Shown in pieces: positions 9,168 to 18,125 of a stretch of 64,000 nucleotides of DNA. Below the pieces are notes generated by a model that saw only the letters and a list, made by a program, of their open reading frames with translations, made no database searches and had not been told where the DNA came from. Both the position numbers and the translations under genes were made by a program. Positions within the stretch are counted from its first letter, which is position 1, and each line of letters begins with the position of its first letter. The stretch lies in the NCBI GenBank assembly GCA_023823795.1, contig CP085710.1, positions 3,374,001 to 3,438,000 of the forward strand, given 5' to 3'. This DNA is from Bacillus sp. F19 (GTDB lineage: Bacteria > Bacillota > Bacilli > Bacillales > Bacillaceae).

Positions 9168-9366
9168 TAGTTGACTGTTTAAAGGTTTCAAGCCATTCGC
9201 TGATTGTCAGCTTATTCACACCTTCATATTGTACCACACGCGAGATGTGGGGCTGCAGATTTGCATTCGTCAGCGCAGCTTGTGCACAAATTAAAAGAAT
9301 CAATTGAATGATCACAATCTTGATCACAATCCGTTCAAATCGCATCATACCTGTATCCATCTCCAC
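9154..9366 (-). CDS. ypfB: YpfB-family small membrane protein
   Basis: A protein of up to 70 residues with one membrane segment (IVIKIVIIQLILLICAQAA, about residues 13-31) and a short exported or cytosolic tail ending KQSTMQDE. It matches the YpfB (DUF5359) family by position between cmk and ypfA. The start is uncertain: GTG 9366, or ATG codons at 9360, 9348 or 9345, none with a textbook ribosome binding site. Function is unknown. Confidence 0.65.
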   Translation of the reverse strand: MEMDTGMMRFERIVIKIVIIQLILLICAQAALTNANLQPHISRVVQYEGVNKLTISEWLETFKQSTMQDE

Positions 9367-9409
9367 TTTTTATATCTAGTATGATGCAATTAGAATCTTC
9401 TTATTCGGC

Positions 9410-9984
9410 TTAAACTCCCTTTTTCTTTAAAAGCAGCTGCTGGTCAAATTCCGCTTTTTATGATCCTGATCATTTTCGCTTTGATTTTTGCATATTCTGT
9501 TGTTCCTTTTTGAAAAGGCAAAGAAAGCCGAGAATGGACCTCTTCATTTTGATTGATCGAGATATGAGGCGGCAGGCTGACTGCAGCACCGCCGGCACTT
9601 AAATCATCGTTGTCGTCACAAACGGCTTAAACATGCCATTTACTGAATGCAGGGCAATATCAATAGCTGTCTCAATCCTGACGTACTCTCTTCTTTGTAT
9701 TCTTTTCATTTCATGTGCTGCCGGCATTTTAAAGGCGAGCATCGGTATTTTATCTTTGTATCTGCCCAGGACTTCTGTAGGAAAATGATAGGCATTTTGA
9801 TCATTTCCGACGAAGGAGGCATCTAAATGTGTTCCGTTCAGCAAAAAAATGGTTTTCCTGTCTTTTCATTAAATGGATAATCGGTATATAATACCCGGTC
9901 CAAAAGATCGACTACTCGGCATTTTAATTTCACAGACTGATCATCTTCTGCTTCTAAAAATAAACGATCCCCAATATTCAGCAC
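9410..9984 (-). pseudogene. ypfA: motI (ypfA) remnant, c-di-GMP flagellar brake, multiply frameshifted
   Basis: MotI is a YcgR/PilZ protein that binds c-di-GMP and disengages the flagellar stator in B. subtilis. Three frames must be joined to recover it. From GTG 9984 the YcgR-like N domain reads VLNIGDRLFLEAEDDQ and reaches a stop after a run of seven T (9843-9849 complement), where eight would keep frame. The next frame gives LLNGTHLDASFVG through the PilZ RxxxR motif in RIQRREYVR and ends at VTTTMI. A further shift restores DLSAGGAAVSL, the PilZ DxSxxG motif, to RIIKSG. A possible third shift gives EFDQQLLLKKKGV. Two to three lesions in 575 bp point to a real pseudogene rather than one sequencing error. 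About 25 residues near the C end also seem lost. Confidence 0.85.
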
Positions 9985-10032
9985 ATGATCACACACTCTC
10001 TATTTCTCTCTACTCTAATATTAAATCATGGA

Positions 10033-10076
10033 ATAAAAAAAAGGAAAAGTCTATTTCATCTTTTCCTTTTTTTATT
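10033..10076 (-). terminator. sleB-ypeB terminator
   Basis: Stem AAGGAAAAG/CTTTTCCTT flanked by A-runs and T-runs on both sides lies after the ypeB stop codon and could also work in the other direction. Confidence 0.75.
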
Positions 10077-10143
10077 TAGGTTCTTTTCGTTAGATTCATT
10101 TTTTTTGAAAAATTGGCTTTTTCATTTTCACACTTTTTTCTTA

Positions 10144-11496
10144 CTAAATTTCCTGATAGATTGGCTCAGAGTTGTCAAGCTTTTCAACTTTTTCTTCCGT
10201 TCCATCATTGGCATTTACAAAGATTCTGTAAGTATCATTTTCCATTGTTCCTAAAAACTCATAAGTAAGAACTTCTTCACCAAGATCATTTGTAATGATA
10301 GCCAGTCTGTCTTCCTGCACCATTAAATTCGGATTGACAAAGCTTCTTGCTTCTTCTGTACTTATTTTCGCCTGCGGTATTTCACGTTTTCGGTGTGATG
10401 CCAGATAGTCTCTTGCAGAATAGCCGATTACTTTTCCATCATCAAGAGCCACTTTCATTCTGATTGCATCAGGATAAAGCCTTACATTTTTATAGACTGA
10501 CACAAATGAGAAAATGCCTATGTTTTCAAACTGAGCACTTTCGTATAAAATCAAATCCTCAAACCCCTGATCTTTTAAAAATTTTGCTGCATTATTGGAG
10601 GCATCATTTAAACTGATCTTAGGGTCTTTTACTTCTCTGTTCTGAAGCAGCCAAATTGGATAGCCGCCTTTTTTTGTAATATCGATATAGATCTCAGATT
10701 TCTTTTTCGGATCGTTTACAGTAACACTGTAAAACTCAAGCGATGAACCTTTTCCATTAGGCGTTACTTTCATGTTTCCGGTTGCGCCCGGAACAAACTT
10801 TTCTACTATCTTCGGAACTTCTTTTTCGGTAATAACTTGGCCTTTTAAATGGTCAAAGCCTTCTTCCTTCTTTTTTACTGAAGTCAAGGAAGGATCAAAA
10901 TCTGTTTCTGAATAGGCATTGACATTTTTCTCAACAGTTTTGAATCCATTAATAATGGTGTTATCATCTTTTACATCGCCGGCAGCAAGAGCAAGCTCAA
11001 CATCCATCCATCTGAGATTATTATCGATAACCATATGCTGTACATTGCGCAATTCTTTTTGTATATCTTCAGATTTGGTATAAAGCTCCTTTAATTTCGC
11101 ATATTCCTGATCTGATAAAGGCTCTTTATCCAGGTCGCGCACGGCTGTGCGGTAGCTGAAATCAGATATACTCGCTAAAAACTCTTCTGTTTTATTAAAA
11201 GGGAGCAGAGTCAGCGGCAGCTGCCCAACATCAGAATGAGCTTCTGAAGTAATTCTCCAAACTTCAACTAGTCCTGGTGACAGCGATTTTTTTGAATTCA
11301 TAGCAAGAGTGGCGCCAATCTTATCGTGCAGCTGATCAACTTGGTATGTCAAATCATGGAATGCACGCTGATAGTTATTCTCAGCATGAATCAACACTGC
11401 ATTTTTCTCTTGATGCTCTTTGTAGCCCCAATAAGCCGTTCCAACGACTCCAATTGTTAAAACAGCAATCAAAATTCCTCTGATCATTACATTCAC
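10144..11496 (-). CDS. ypeB: Germination protein YpeB
   Basis: YpeB is needed in spores to stabilise and localise the cortex-lytic enzyme SleB. The 450-residue protein has one N-terminal membrane anchor (residues 5-24, IRGILIAVLTIGVVGTAYWG), an alpha-helical N-terminal region to about 210, and repeated PepSY-like modules in the C-terminal half. These domains match the family. It begins 3 bp after the sleB stop, so sleB-ypeB is an operon, as in other Bacillus species. A probable terminator is at 10033-10076. Confidence 0.96.
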   Translation of the reverse strand: MNVMIRGILIAVLTIGVVGTAYWGYKEHQEKNAVLIHAENNYQRAFHDLTYQVDQLHDKIGATLAMNSKKSLSPGLVEVWRITSEAHSDVGQLPLTLLPFNKTEEFLASISDFSYRTAVRDLDKEPLSDQEYAKLKELYTKSEDIQKELRNVQHMVIDNNLRWMDVELALAAGDVKDDNTIINGFKTVEKNVNAYSETDFDPSLTSVKKKEEGFDHLKGQVITEKEVPKIVEKFVPGATGNMKVTPNGKGSSLEFYSVTVNDPKKKSEIYIDITKKGGYPIWLLQNREVKDPKISLNDASNNAAKFLKDQGFEDLILYESAQFENIGIFSFVSVYKNVRLYPDAIRMKVALDDGKVIGYSARDYLASHRKREIPQAKISTEEARSFVNPNLMVQEDRLAIITNDLGEEVLTYEFLGTMENDTYRIFVNANDGTEEKVEKLDNSEPIYQEI

Positions 11497-11499
11497 CTC

Positions 11500-12450
11500 T
11501 TAGTTGCAGAATATGTGCTTCCCTATCTGTTTAATTTGAGGACGTCCCCAAATCCAGCCGCTTGTTGCAGTATTGGGATTAAAATAATAAACCGCATTTT
11601 CTGTTGGATCCCAGCCATTGATGGCATCCATGACCGCTTTTTTAGCTGTTTCATTCGGAGTCAGCCAAATTTGCCCATCTGCTACAGCTGTAAAGGCTCT
11701 TGGCTCGAAAATAACACCAGATACTGTATCAGGGAATGTTGGGCTGTCCACCCGGTTTAAAATAACGGCCGCGACTGCAACCTGACCGATATATGGTTCC
11801 CCGCGCGATTCACCATAGACAGCATTCGCCATGAGCTGAATATCATTTTGCGAAAAACCCTCAGGCATATTTACAGCGGTTGTTTTAGCTTTTGGCTGTG
11901 CTTTAGCTTTCGGCTGTGCCTTCTGTTTTGGCTGCTTTTGCTGTGCCTGCTGCTTTGGCTGTGTCTGTTTTGCCTGCCCCGCTTGCGACTTGCCTGCACC
12001 TTTCTTGCCGTAAGAAGCTCTCATTTTAGCCTTGAATTCTTTAGATGGCGCGCTCTGTCTACTTAACGGAACACCGCCATAATGAGTAAAGTCCTTTCCA
12101 GAGTTTAGCTGTTTATGGACAAAATCCCGATAATATTTTGTAGTCTGGGTGAGTTTTTGTTTTGTTGACTCTCCAACAAGTCCGTCTATTTCCTTTAGTC
12201 CAAATTCATATTGAAAGTTGCGTACCGCCCAATAAGTGCTCCATCCATATACTCCATCAATTGAACCGTTATAATATCCGTTGTACTGCAATCTTGCCTG
12301 CAGTTCCACAACATCATCGCCAACAGCGCCTTTTTGAATGACTTGATTCGAAAACGCATGGGCTTCATTTTGATTTAAGATAGTCATTTGAAAAAAGAGG
12401 GCAATAATTAGTGCACCTGCCGTCATCCAAATGATACGATTTTTCTGCAT
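11500..12450 (-). CDS. sleB: Spore cortex-lytic enzyme SleB
   Basis: SleB is a lytic transglycosylase acting on muramic-delta-lactam cortex during germination. The 316-residue protein has a signal peptide (residues 1-32, ending NEAHA), a peptidoglycan-binding domain (about 38-100, with LQARLQYNGYYNGSIDGVYG), a low-complexity Q/K/A/P linker (about 150-192) and a cell-wall hydrolase domain (about 200-316, starting NDIQLMANAVYGESRGEPY) with the conserved catalytic Glu in GESRGE. The linker is longer than I recall for B. subtilis. GAGGAGG precedes the ATG. Confidence 0.97.
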   Translation of the reverse strand: MQKNRIIWMTAGALIIALFFQMTILNQNEAHAFSNQVIQKGAVGDDVVELQARLQYNGYYNGSIDGVYGWSTYWAVRNFQYEFGLKEIDGLVGESTKQKLTQTTKYYRDFVHKQLNSGKDFTHYGGVPLSRQSAPSKEFKAKMRASYGKKGAGKSQAGQAKQTQPKQQAQQKQPKQKAQPKAKAQPKAKTTAVNMPEGFSQNDIQLMANAVYGESRGEPYIGQVAVAAVILNRVDSPTFPDTVSGVIFEPRAFTAVADGQIWLTPNETAKKAVMDAINGWDPTENAVYYFNPNTATSGWIWGRPQIKQIGKHIFCN

Positions 12451-12542
12451 GCTGCTGCCTCCTCATGATTAATGGTTTTCCTTACAACGTATTTTTTGTA
12501 GTAAATGGCATTTTATACAACCTGATTAAGAAGTTCTCTCCA

Positions 12543-12578
12543 TAAAAAATAAGCAACCCTTTAAAAGGATTGCTTTTT
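12543..12578 (-). terminator. prsW terminator
   Basis: Stem AAGCAATCC...GGGTTGCTT on the minus strand is followed by ATTTTTTAT, immediately after the prsW stop. Confidence 0.85.
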
Positions 12579-12580
12579 GC

Positions 12581-13234
12581 TTAAACGGGATGCTTTAACA
12601 TTCTTGCTTTTTTTGCTTTGCGCAGAGCAAACCACCATAAGAAAAACATAAAAGGCACCATATAAAACCGCCAAAGTTCGTGTGAAACCAGGATGTAATC
12701 ATACAATCCGTGCAAAAGAACCGGCAGCAAGAAAGACAGTAAAATCCATTTCTTTTTTTCGGAAATAAGGGAAAACTTTCCTTTCCCGAGATAATACCCC
12801 ATAATGACACCAAACAGTGCATGACTTGAAACGGGCAATAACGCTCTTCCAATTGCGAATTCAAGGCCATTTCCGATCAAATACAGAATATTTTCCAGGG
12901 TGGCAAATCCAAGAGAAGATGCCACTCCGTAAACGATGCCGTCATAATGCTCATCAAAATGGACATGCGGATATATTGTAACAAATAAAATAAACCATTT
13001 AAAAAACTCTTCCAGAAGCCCGCTGGAGATAAAAGCAAGCATCAGCCTTGAGTCAATGACATTTTCTGCTTCAAGAACATATTGAATAAACATAATAGGA
13101 AAAACGAGCAATGCCCCAAAAACAAATGACCGGAAAACCATATAGAACGGCTCTGAATCATACTGGTCTTTTAAATAAAAATAGCTTAATATGGCTAAAC
13201 CAGGGGCTATGCCGGCAGATATAATTGCAATCAT
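12581..13234 (-). CDS. prsW: Intramembrane protease PrsW
   Basis: PrsW makes the site-1 cut in anti-sigma factor RsiW in response to envelope stress. The 217-residue polytopic protein keeps the PrsW motifs: LLEEFFKW (about residues 73-80), [12 protein letters not shown] (about 91-102), [14 protein letters not shown] (about 134-147) and a late LLHGLYDY with conserved His. These are the presumed metal or catalytic residues. Length equals the family. It is monocistronic with a terminator at 12543-12578. No rsiW is in the window. Confidence 0.95.
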   Translation of the reverse strand: MIAIISAGIAPGLAILSYFYLKDQYDSEPFYMVFRSFVFGALLVFPIMFIQYVLEAENVIDSRLMLAFISSGLLEEFFKWFILFVTIYPHVHFDEHYDGIVYGVASSLGFATLENILYLIGNGLEFAIGRALLPVSSHALFGVIMGYYLGKGKFSLISEKKKWILLSFLLPVLLHGLYDYILVSHELWRFYMVPFMFFLWWFALRKAKKARMLKHPV

Positions 13235-13350
13235 CCACAGGCCTTCTTTCTTCTAAAATCTTCTATTTATTCATGGTATCATGTTATCATAGAATTGAAA
13301 ATGAATCAGATCCAAACAGAGAAAAAGATTTCAAATATTCGGAGGAACTT

Positions 13351-14319
13351 ATGAAACATATATTTGTCATTCACACAGGCGGAACGATTTCTATGAGTGA
13401 GGATGAAACAACAGGGGAAGTCAAACAGGGAGAGTCAAATCCCCTGCTCCAAAACTTACTGAAATTCAATGATATCGTAATTACGGCAAAGGAATTATTT
13501 TACCTGCCTTCGCCGCATATTACCCCAAAAGAAATGCTTGAATTAAAAGAAACAATTGAAAAAGTCTGCCAAAAAGATAAAATTGACGGGATCGTGATCA
13601 CTCATGGTACAGACACTCTTGAGGAAACGGCTTATTTCCTCGACTTAACCTTAAATGTTAATATCCCCGTCGTCATTACAGGTGCTATGAGATCAAGCAA
13701 TGAACTTGGTTCAGACGGCTTATACAATCTAGTATCCTCCATTCAAGTTGCTGCAAGCAAAGAAGCAGCAGAAATGGGGGTGCTTGTTGTCATGAACGAT
13801 GAGGTTCACTCGGCAAAAAATGCTACGAAAACCCATACAAGCAATGTAGCGACGTTTCAAAGTCCGCAATACGGCCCAATTGGCATTGTAAATAAAAGAG
13901 GCGTTGCCTTTCATCATAAACCTGTCAGCCTAACGTCACTTGCCGTTAACTCACTAACGAAACAAGTCCTGCTTTTAAAAGCATATGCAGGCATGGACGA
14001 AACAATATTAAAAGCCATTGAAGAATTAAAACTCGACGGATTGGTCATTGAAGCTCTCGGACAAGGCAACCTTCCACCCAAGATGATGACTTCCTTAAAA
14101 AAGTTAATGAGCTTAGGCGTAAAAATTGTGATCGTATCCAGATGCTTCAACGGAATCGTACAGGACGTCTATGCCTATGAAGGTGGAGGAAAAACACTCA
14201 AAGACGCCGGCATTATTTTCAGCAACGGCCTAAACGGCCAAAAAGCGAGATTAAAACTGATGATCGCCCTTGAAACAACACAGGATGCAGGAGAATTGCA
14301 GGAGATTTTTTCATTTTAA
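13351..14319 (+). CDS. Type I L-asparaginase
   Basis: The 322-residue enzyme hydrolyses asparagine to aspartate and ammonia. It starts MKHIFVIHTGGTISM, with the catalytic Thr in TGGTI (about residue 12), the second motif HGTDTLEETAYFL near 87-99 and the VVITGAMR segment near 109. ATG 13351 has GGAGGAACTT upstream, so the longer frame from 13225 is rejected. The organisation and length fit the AnsA-type cytosolic enzyme, but identity with B. subtilis ansA is not secure because no ansB or ansR adjoins. It is divergent from prsW. Confidence 0.9.
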   Translation: MKHIFVIHTGGTISMSEDETTGEVKQGESNPLLQNLLKFNDIVITAKELFYLPSPHITPKEMLELKETIEKVCQKDKIDGIVITHGTDTLEETAYFLDLTLNVNIPVVITGAMRSSNELGSDGLYNLVSSIQVAASKEAAEMGVLVVMNDEVHSAKNATKTHTSNVATFQSPQYGPIGIVNKRGVAFHHKPVSLTSLAVNSLTKQVLLLKAYAGMDETILKAIEELKLDGLVIEALGQGNLPPKMMTSLKKLMSLGVKIVIVSRCFNGIVQDVYAYEGGGKTLKDAGIIFSNGLNGQKARLKLMIALETTQDAGELQEIFSF

Positions 14320-14669
14320 AACAGAAAAGCGGAACCGCAAGTCGCCGCTCTCCCTTCCGTGCGGGAACTCCTGCTTATTAACGTTTGAGGGAAAAAACTG
14401 CAGAATATAGAGATGAAAATGGGTACTAAATTGCACAGCAATTTGTATCCATTTTTTATTATTGTTTACGTCTTGATGTTTTGAAGTAGAGGGGGGTTAC
14501 CGGTTTTATGGATTCACCTTACCCAAAAAATATGACTGTTTTAGGGTACTAACTGCACTCTATGTGTATCCAGAACCTTTGAGTAATCCTGCTACTTTTT
14601 TATAAGGCTTACAGTTGTTTTTGATTTATTCTCAAATAAATATAAAATCGCCAGGATAGATAAATGAAG
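14320..14669. other. Intergenic region: partial repeat, terminator, paired GGGTACTAA sequences
   Basis: After the asparaginase, 14328-14385 resembles the start of the dispersed repeat family (GAAAAGCGGAACCGC). A hairpin terminator follows at 14417-14458. Positions 14424-14452 and 14535-14562 both read GGGTACTAA, then TGCAC, then GTATCCA, a degenerate direct pair. No gene is visible. Confidence 0.4.
14417..14458 (+). terminator. Asparaginase terminator
   Basis: AATGGGTACTAAATTG pairs imperfectly with CAATTTGTATCCATT around a CACAG loop, followed by TTTTATTATTG. It lies 100 bp after the asparaginase stop. Confidence 0.65.
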
Positions 14670-15316
14670 TGACCCCAAAAAGTTAACTACGTGGGATGCC
14701 AGCGAGGCTGAGTAATGCTTTTAGTGGAAAAGCAGACCTTAGTTCAAATACTACTTGCGCTTTGTCTTGTTTTGAGATTTTCCTTGTTTTGAACTAAGGC
14801 ATTCAACTTTTTTAAGTATGCATTCTCCATACGTAAACGCTCTAATTCTGCTTGTAGTGCTTCGACTGATCCTTCAACGTGAGTTGATTTTTTCGGTTCC
14901 TTCTTCATGGTTGCACGCCCCTTTTTCTTTGACTTGAAGGCGTCCATTCCTTGTGTTTCGAACTGTATTCTCCATTTTCGGATCATGGCAGGAGAAGTTA
15001 TGTTAAAAATCACAGCTGTTTCATTAGGGGACGTCCCATAATTATTCTGATAATTAAGTACGTCCAGTTTAAACTATGCCGAGTAACTTGTATAGGATTT
15101 CTTAAACAGCATTTCTACACCATGAATTTCGTATTGCTTTACCCAATTCTTTACCACACTGCTAGATGTGCCAATTGACGACGCAATCGAAGCATAACCC
15201 TCCACACCTTTTAAATAACGTTGAATGGCTGCTAATTTATCATCTTCAGTAAATTTAGCCATAAAAAAATGCACCCCTCACTGTTAGAATCTGTCTAACA
15301 ATAGGGGTGCAGTTCA
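14670..15316 (-). mobile_element. IS3-family (IS150-like) element, internally deleted
   Basis: The left end begins TGACCCCAAAAAGTTAAC and the right end, read inward, TGAACTGCACCCCTATTGTT, a degenerate terminal inverted repeat typical of this group. Inside are a complete-length OrfA frame carrying one stop codon, and about 20 codons of the OrfB start in the -1 frame (ending LLSLAGIPRS, 14679-14743), which run straight into the terminal repeat. The rest of OrfB, including the DDE catalytic core, is absent. No target duplication is seen at the ends (GAAG versus AAAA). Confidence 0.8.
14744..15262 (-). pseudogene. IS3-family transposase OrfA with an in-frame stop
   Basis: The frame from ATG 15262 (MAKFTEDDKLAAIQRY) to 14744 would encode 172 residues, the normal OrfA size. 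It holds two helix-turn-helix segments (GYASIASSIGTSSSVVKNWV and the SPNETAVIFNITSPAMIRKW region) and a C-terminal leucine-zipper-like coiled coil (VEALQAELERLRMENAYLKK). A TAG at 15076-15074 interrupts it in the same frame after SYTSYSA, so this is a nonsense mutation, not a shift. The downstream OrfB is deleted, so the element cannot transpose by itself. Confidence 0.85.
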
Positions 15317-15418
15317 AAAATCGGGCGTTTTACTAGTGCTGTTCACTTAGCCAAAGACCAAATGGCCTGATCGTTTACTTACCAAAAGCCTTGAGAAAAA
15401 CAATTTTCTCTTCAAAGA

Positions 15419-15449
15419 CAGAAGGCATTACCAACAAAGTTAATGCCTT
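15419..15449 (-). terminator. Possible ypdA terminator
   Basis: Stem AAGGCATTA/TAATGCCTT lies just after the ypdA stop, but it is followed by CTGTC rather than a T-run, so termination may be inefficient. Confidence 0.4.
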
Positions 15450-15458
15450 ACTTCTTCT

Positions 15459-16427
15459 TTAGTTTAATTTTTCTGCAATGTCTTCAGCGAGAAGGCCGCC
15501 ATGGAAGCGCCCGTTTTCAATGAAGATTTCATTTGCGTTGTTTCCAGCCGCAATGACGCCGGCAATGTAGATGCCCTTTGCGTTTGTTTCCATTGTCTTC
15601 TCGGAAAAAGCGGGTCTGCCGGAAGCTTCGTCAATGGCCACACCCATTTTGGTTAAAAATGAATGGTCCGGATGATATCCGGTCATGGCAAACACAAAAT
15701 CATTTTTTATCGTTTTTTCTTCTTTGCAGTTCACTTCATAGGTAACAGCTTCTTCTGTTATGCGCTTTAAAGTGGAGTTGAATTCCATTTTAATTGTGCC
15801 GTTTTTGACAAGGGCCTCAAATTCCGGCAGGATCCATGGTTTTACACTAGGGGAATAGGTTCCTCCCCTGTAAACGACAGTAACACGTGCGCCTGCATGA
15901 ACAAGCTCGAGCGCTGCATCCACACTTGAATTTTTTCCGCCTACTACAACTACATCTTTATCGAAATAAGGATGGCCTTCTTTAAAATAGTGGAAGACTT
16001 TTGGAAGGTCTTCCCCTTCAATGTGCATGTAGTTTGGATGATCGTAATAGCCGGTTGCGGCCACGATAAATTCAGTTCGGTACTCAGCTTTGGACGTCTT
16101 GACAATAAAACCTGATCTTTCTCTCAAAACTTCATTTACTTTCTCAAAAGCATTGATTCTTAAGCCAGTCCTCTTCACCACTTCTCTGTAATAAGCAAGC
16201 GCCTGAATACGGAATGGCTTCCTGTTTTCAGTAATAAAAGGAATTTTGCCAATTTCAAGTTTTTCACTTGTGCTGAAAAACGTCTGATGAGTCGGGTAGT
16301 TATAAATGGAATTTACGATGTTTCCTTTTTCTATAATTAGAGGGTTAATCCCTTTCTCTTTTAAAGCAATGGCTGCAGCTAGCCCGCAAGGACCACCGCC
16401 GATAATAATGACAGTCTCTGACTTCAA
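15459..16427 (-). CDS. ypdA: Bacillithiol disulfide reductase YpdA
   Basis: YpdA is the NADPH-dependent flavoenzyme that reduces bacillithiol disulfide. The 322-residue protein has the FAD motif GGGPCGLAAA at about residues 10-19, with the Cys implicated in YpdA catalysis, a second nucleotide-binding motif VVGGKNSSVDAALELV (about 157-172) and the C-terminal IYIAGVIAAGNNANEIFIENGR flavin loop (about 289). TTG 16427 is chosen because AGGAGTG lies 5 bases before it; a GTG three codons earlier would sit on the ribosome binding site. It follows gudB with its own probable unit. Confidence 0.93.
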   Translation of the reverse strand: MKSETVIIIGGGPCGLAAAIALKEKGINPLIIEKGNIVNSIYNYPTHQTFFSTSEKLEIGKIPFITENRKPFRIQALAYYREVVKRTGLRINAFEKVNEVLRERSGFIVKTSKAEYRTEFIVAATGYYDHPNYMHIEGEDLPKVFHYFKEGHPYFDKDVVVVGGKNSSVDAALELVHAGARVTVVYRGGTYSPSVKPWILPEFEALVKNGTIKMEFNSTLKRITEEAVTYEVNCKEEKTIKNDFVFAMTGYHPDHSFLTKMGVAIDEASGRPAFSEKTMETNAKGIYIAGVIAAGNNANEIFIENGRFHGGLLAEDIAEKLN

Positions 16428-16463
16428 AGCGTTCACTCCTGAATAAAACTAAAATCGTCCTAA

Positions 16464-16498
16464 GAAAAAAATCTCCTATCAGTTATGATAGGAGATTT
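16464..16498 (-). terminator. gudB terminator
   Basis: Perfect stem AAATCTCCTATCA/TGATAGGAGATTT followed by TTTTC lies between gudB and ypdA. Confidence 0.9.
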
Positions 16499-16522
16499 CT
16501 TGAATTCATGCAAATATTTGAT

Positions 16523-17794
16523 TTAGATCCAGCCTCTGAAGCGGGATGCTTCTGCCATTTTGCGGACCCCGACCATGTATGCTGCGAGTCGCATATCTAC
16601 ACGGCGTGTTTGCGCTGCTTCATAAATATTATTGAATGATTTAATCATTACTTTTTCAAGCTTTTCATTGACTTCTTCTTCTGACCAATAATAGCCCTGG
16701 TTGTTCTGTACCCATTCAAAATAAGAAACTGTTACGCCACCTGCACTTGCCAGTACATCCGGTACAAGCAGAATGCCGCGGTCAGTCAGAATCTGGGTTG
16801 CTTCAAGCGTAGTCGGACCATTAGCGGCCTCTACCACGATGCTTGCGCGGATTAAGTGTGCATTCTCTTCTGTGATTTGATTTTCAATCGCAGCAGGTAC
16901 TAAAATATCACAATCAAGCTCAAGCAGTTCTTTATTTGTAATCGTATCATTAAATAATTTTGTTACCGTTCCGAAGCTGTCGCGGCGGTCAAGCAAGTAG
17001 TCAATATCAAGGCCTTCAGGATCATGCAGACCTCCATAAGCATCTGAGATACCAATGATTTTCGCACCAGCATCATGCATGAATTTTGCTAAATAGCTTC
17101 CTGCATTCCCAAATCCCTGTACAACAACACGGGCGCCTTTAAGCTCAATCCCTTTTTTCTTGGCAGCTTCATAAATACAAATTGTTACACCCTTTGCAGT
17201 TGCTGATTCACGTCCATGTGAACCTCCAAGCACAAGAGGCTTTCCTGTAATGAATCCAGGAGAATTAAATTCATCTATTCTGCTGTACTCATCCATCATC
17301 CAAGCCATAATTTGAGAATTCGTGAATACATCCGGAGCAGGAATATCTTTAGTCGGTCCTACTATCTGACTGATTGCTCTTACGTATCCGCGGCTCAGGC
17401 GTTCTAATTCACGGAATGACATATCACGAGGATCACATATGATACCGCCTTTTCCTCCGCCGTAAGGCAGATCAACAATACCGCATTTTAAACTCATCCA
17501 TATTGACAGCGCTTTAACTTCAGTTTCGGTAACACCCGGATGGAAACGTATTCCGCCCTTAGTAGGTCCTACTGCATCATTATGCTGGGCGCGGTAGCCA
17601 GTAAAAATTTTGACTGAACCGTCATCCATCCTTACAGGTATTTTTACCGTCATCATTCTAAGCGGTTCTTTTAATAATTCATAAACTTCTTCAGGATATC
17701 CTAGTTTCTCTAGGGCTTTATGTATCACCGTTTGTGTTGATTTCAACACATCATGCTTTTCTCGTTTATGATCGGTGCTTTTTTCGGCTACCAT
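16523..17794 (-). CDS. gudB: NAD-specific glutamate dehydrogenase GudB (active form)
   Basis: GudB oxidises glutamate to 2-oxoglutarate and ammonia. The 423-residue protein has the substrate lysine region GGGKGGI (about 118-124), the proton-relay lysine in [11 protein letters not shown] (about 144-154), and the NAD fold GFGNAGSY (about 228-235). Domestic B. subtilis gudB is silent because of a 9-bp duplication giving VKAVKA; here [12 protein letters not shown] has a single copy, so the enzyme should be active. AGGAGGT precedes the ATG. A promoter candidate (17853-17880) and a cre-like site (17920-17934) lie upstream. It precedes ypdA as in B. subtilis. Confidence 0.96.
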   Translation of the reverse strand: MVAEKSTDHKREKHDVLKSTQTVIHKALEKLGYPEEVYELLKEPLRMMTVKIPVRMDDGSVKIFTGYRAQHNDAVGPTKGGIRFHPGVTETEVKALSIWMSLKCGIVDLPYGGGKGGIICDPRDMSFRELERLSRGYVRAISQIVGPTKDIPAPDVFTNSQIMAWMMDEYSRIDEFNSPGFITGKPLVLGGSHGRESATAKGVTICIYEAAKKKGIELKGARVVVQGFGNAGSYLAKFMHDAGAKIIGISDAYGGLHDPEGLDIDYLLDRRDSFGTVTKLFNDTITNKELLELDCDILVPAAIENQITEENAHLIRASIVVEAANGPTTLEATQILTDRGILLVPDVLASAGGVTVSYFEWVQNNQGYYWSEEEVNEKLEKVMIKSFNNIYEAAQTRRVDMRLAAYMVGVRKMAEASRFRGWI

Positions 17795-17852
17795 TCGAGT
17801 AAACCTCCTACTGTCTTTTCAATTGTGTGGAAATGTCCACCTTTCATGACAT

Positions 17853-17880
17853 AGTATACACCTTCAAATGTGTTCTGCAA
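17853..17880 (-). promoter_or_regulatory. Candidate sigma-A promoter of gudB
   Basis: TTGCAG (17880-17875), a 16-bp spacer and TATACT (17858-17853) lie about 60 bp upstream of the start codon. Confidence 0.55.
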
Positions 17881-17919
17881 AGTAGAAAAAGCAGAAATAA
17901 AGCAAAAACAAACCCATTT

Positions 17920-17934
17920 TTGTAAGCGATTGCA
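17920..17934 (-). promoter_or_regulatory. cre-like site upstream of gudB
   Basis: TTGTAAGCGATTGCA fits the relaxed CcpA operator consensus WTGNAANCGNWNNCA on this strand, and the complementary strand fits as well when shifted by one base. It lies about 40 bp upstream of the proposed -35, compatible with carbon catabolite control. No other evidence. Confidence 0.45.
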
Positions 17935-18086
17935 ATGAAGTGGTTCTAATGGATGAAATTGGATGAAATTCGCTGTTTGAAGTTAGAAAATAGAGAATAT
18001 TTTTAACCATTTGAGGACTTAATTTTTATCCTCATCAACCCATTTTAAGCGCTTGTTCAAAGTACAGGGCAAATCTGAAATTCAAT
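17935..18086. other. gudB-ypbH intergenic remainder
   Basis: Holds a short direct repeat (GGATGAAATT twice, at about 17951 and 17962) and AT-rich sequence. No gene or RNA is recognised. Confidence 0.4.
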
Positions 18087-18118
18087 TAACAAAACCCGCA
18101 GTCATCTATCCTGCGGGC
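18087..18118 (-). terminator. ypbH terminator
   Basis: Stem CCCGCAG...CTGCGGG followed by TTTTGTTAATTG lies directly after the gene. Confidence 0.85.
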
Positions 18119-18125
18119 AGCATGG

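Noticed and set aside
9599-9844. Intact 81-residue gene
   Set aside because: It is the middle frame of the broken motI, with PilZ motif parts continuing in other frames.
9985-10254. Plus-strand Phe/Leu-rich frame
   Set aside because: It is antisense to the ypeB end and terminator; composition reflects T-runs.
15074-15076. Programmed frameshift or stop readthrough in OrfA
   Set aside because: The IS3 frameshift site lies at the OrfA/OrfB junction, not here; this TAG is in frame within OrfA and OrfB is deleted.
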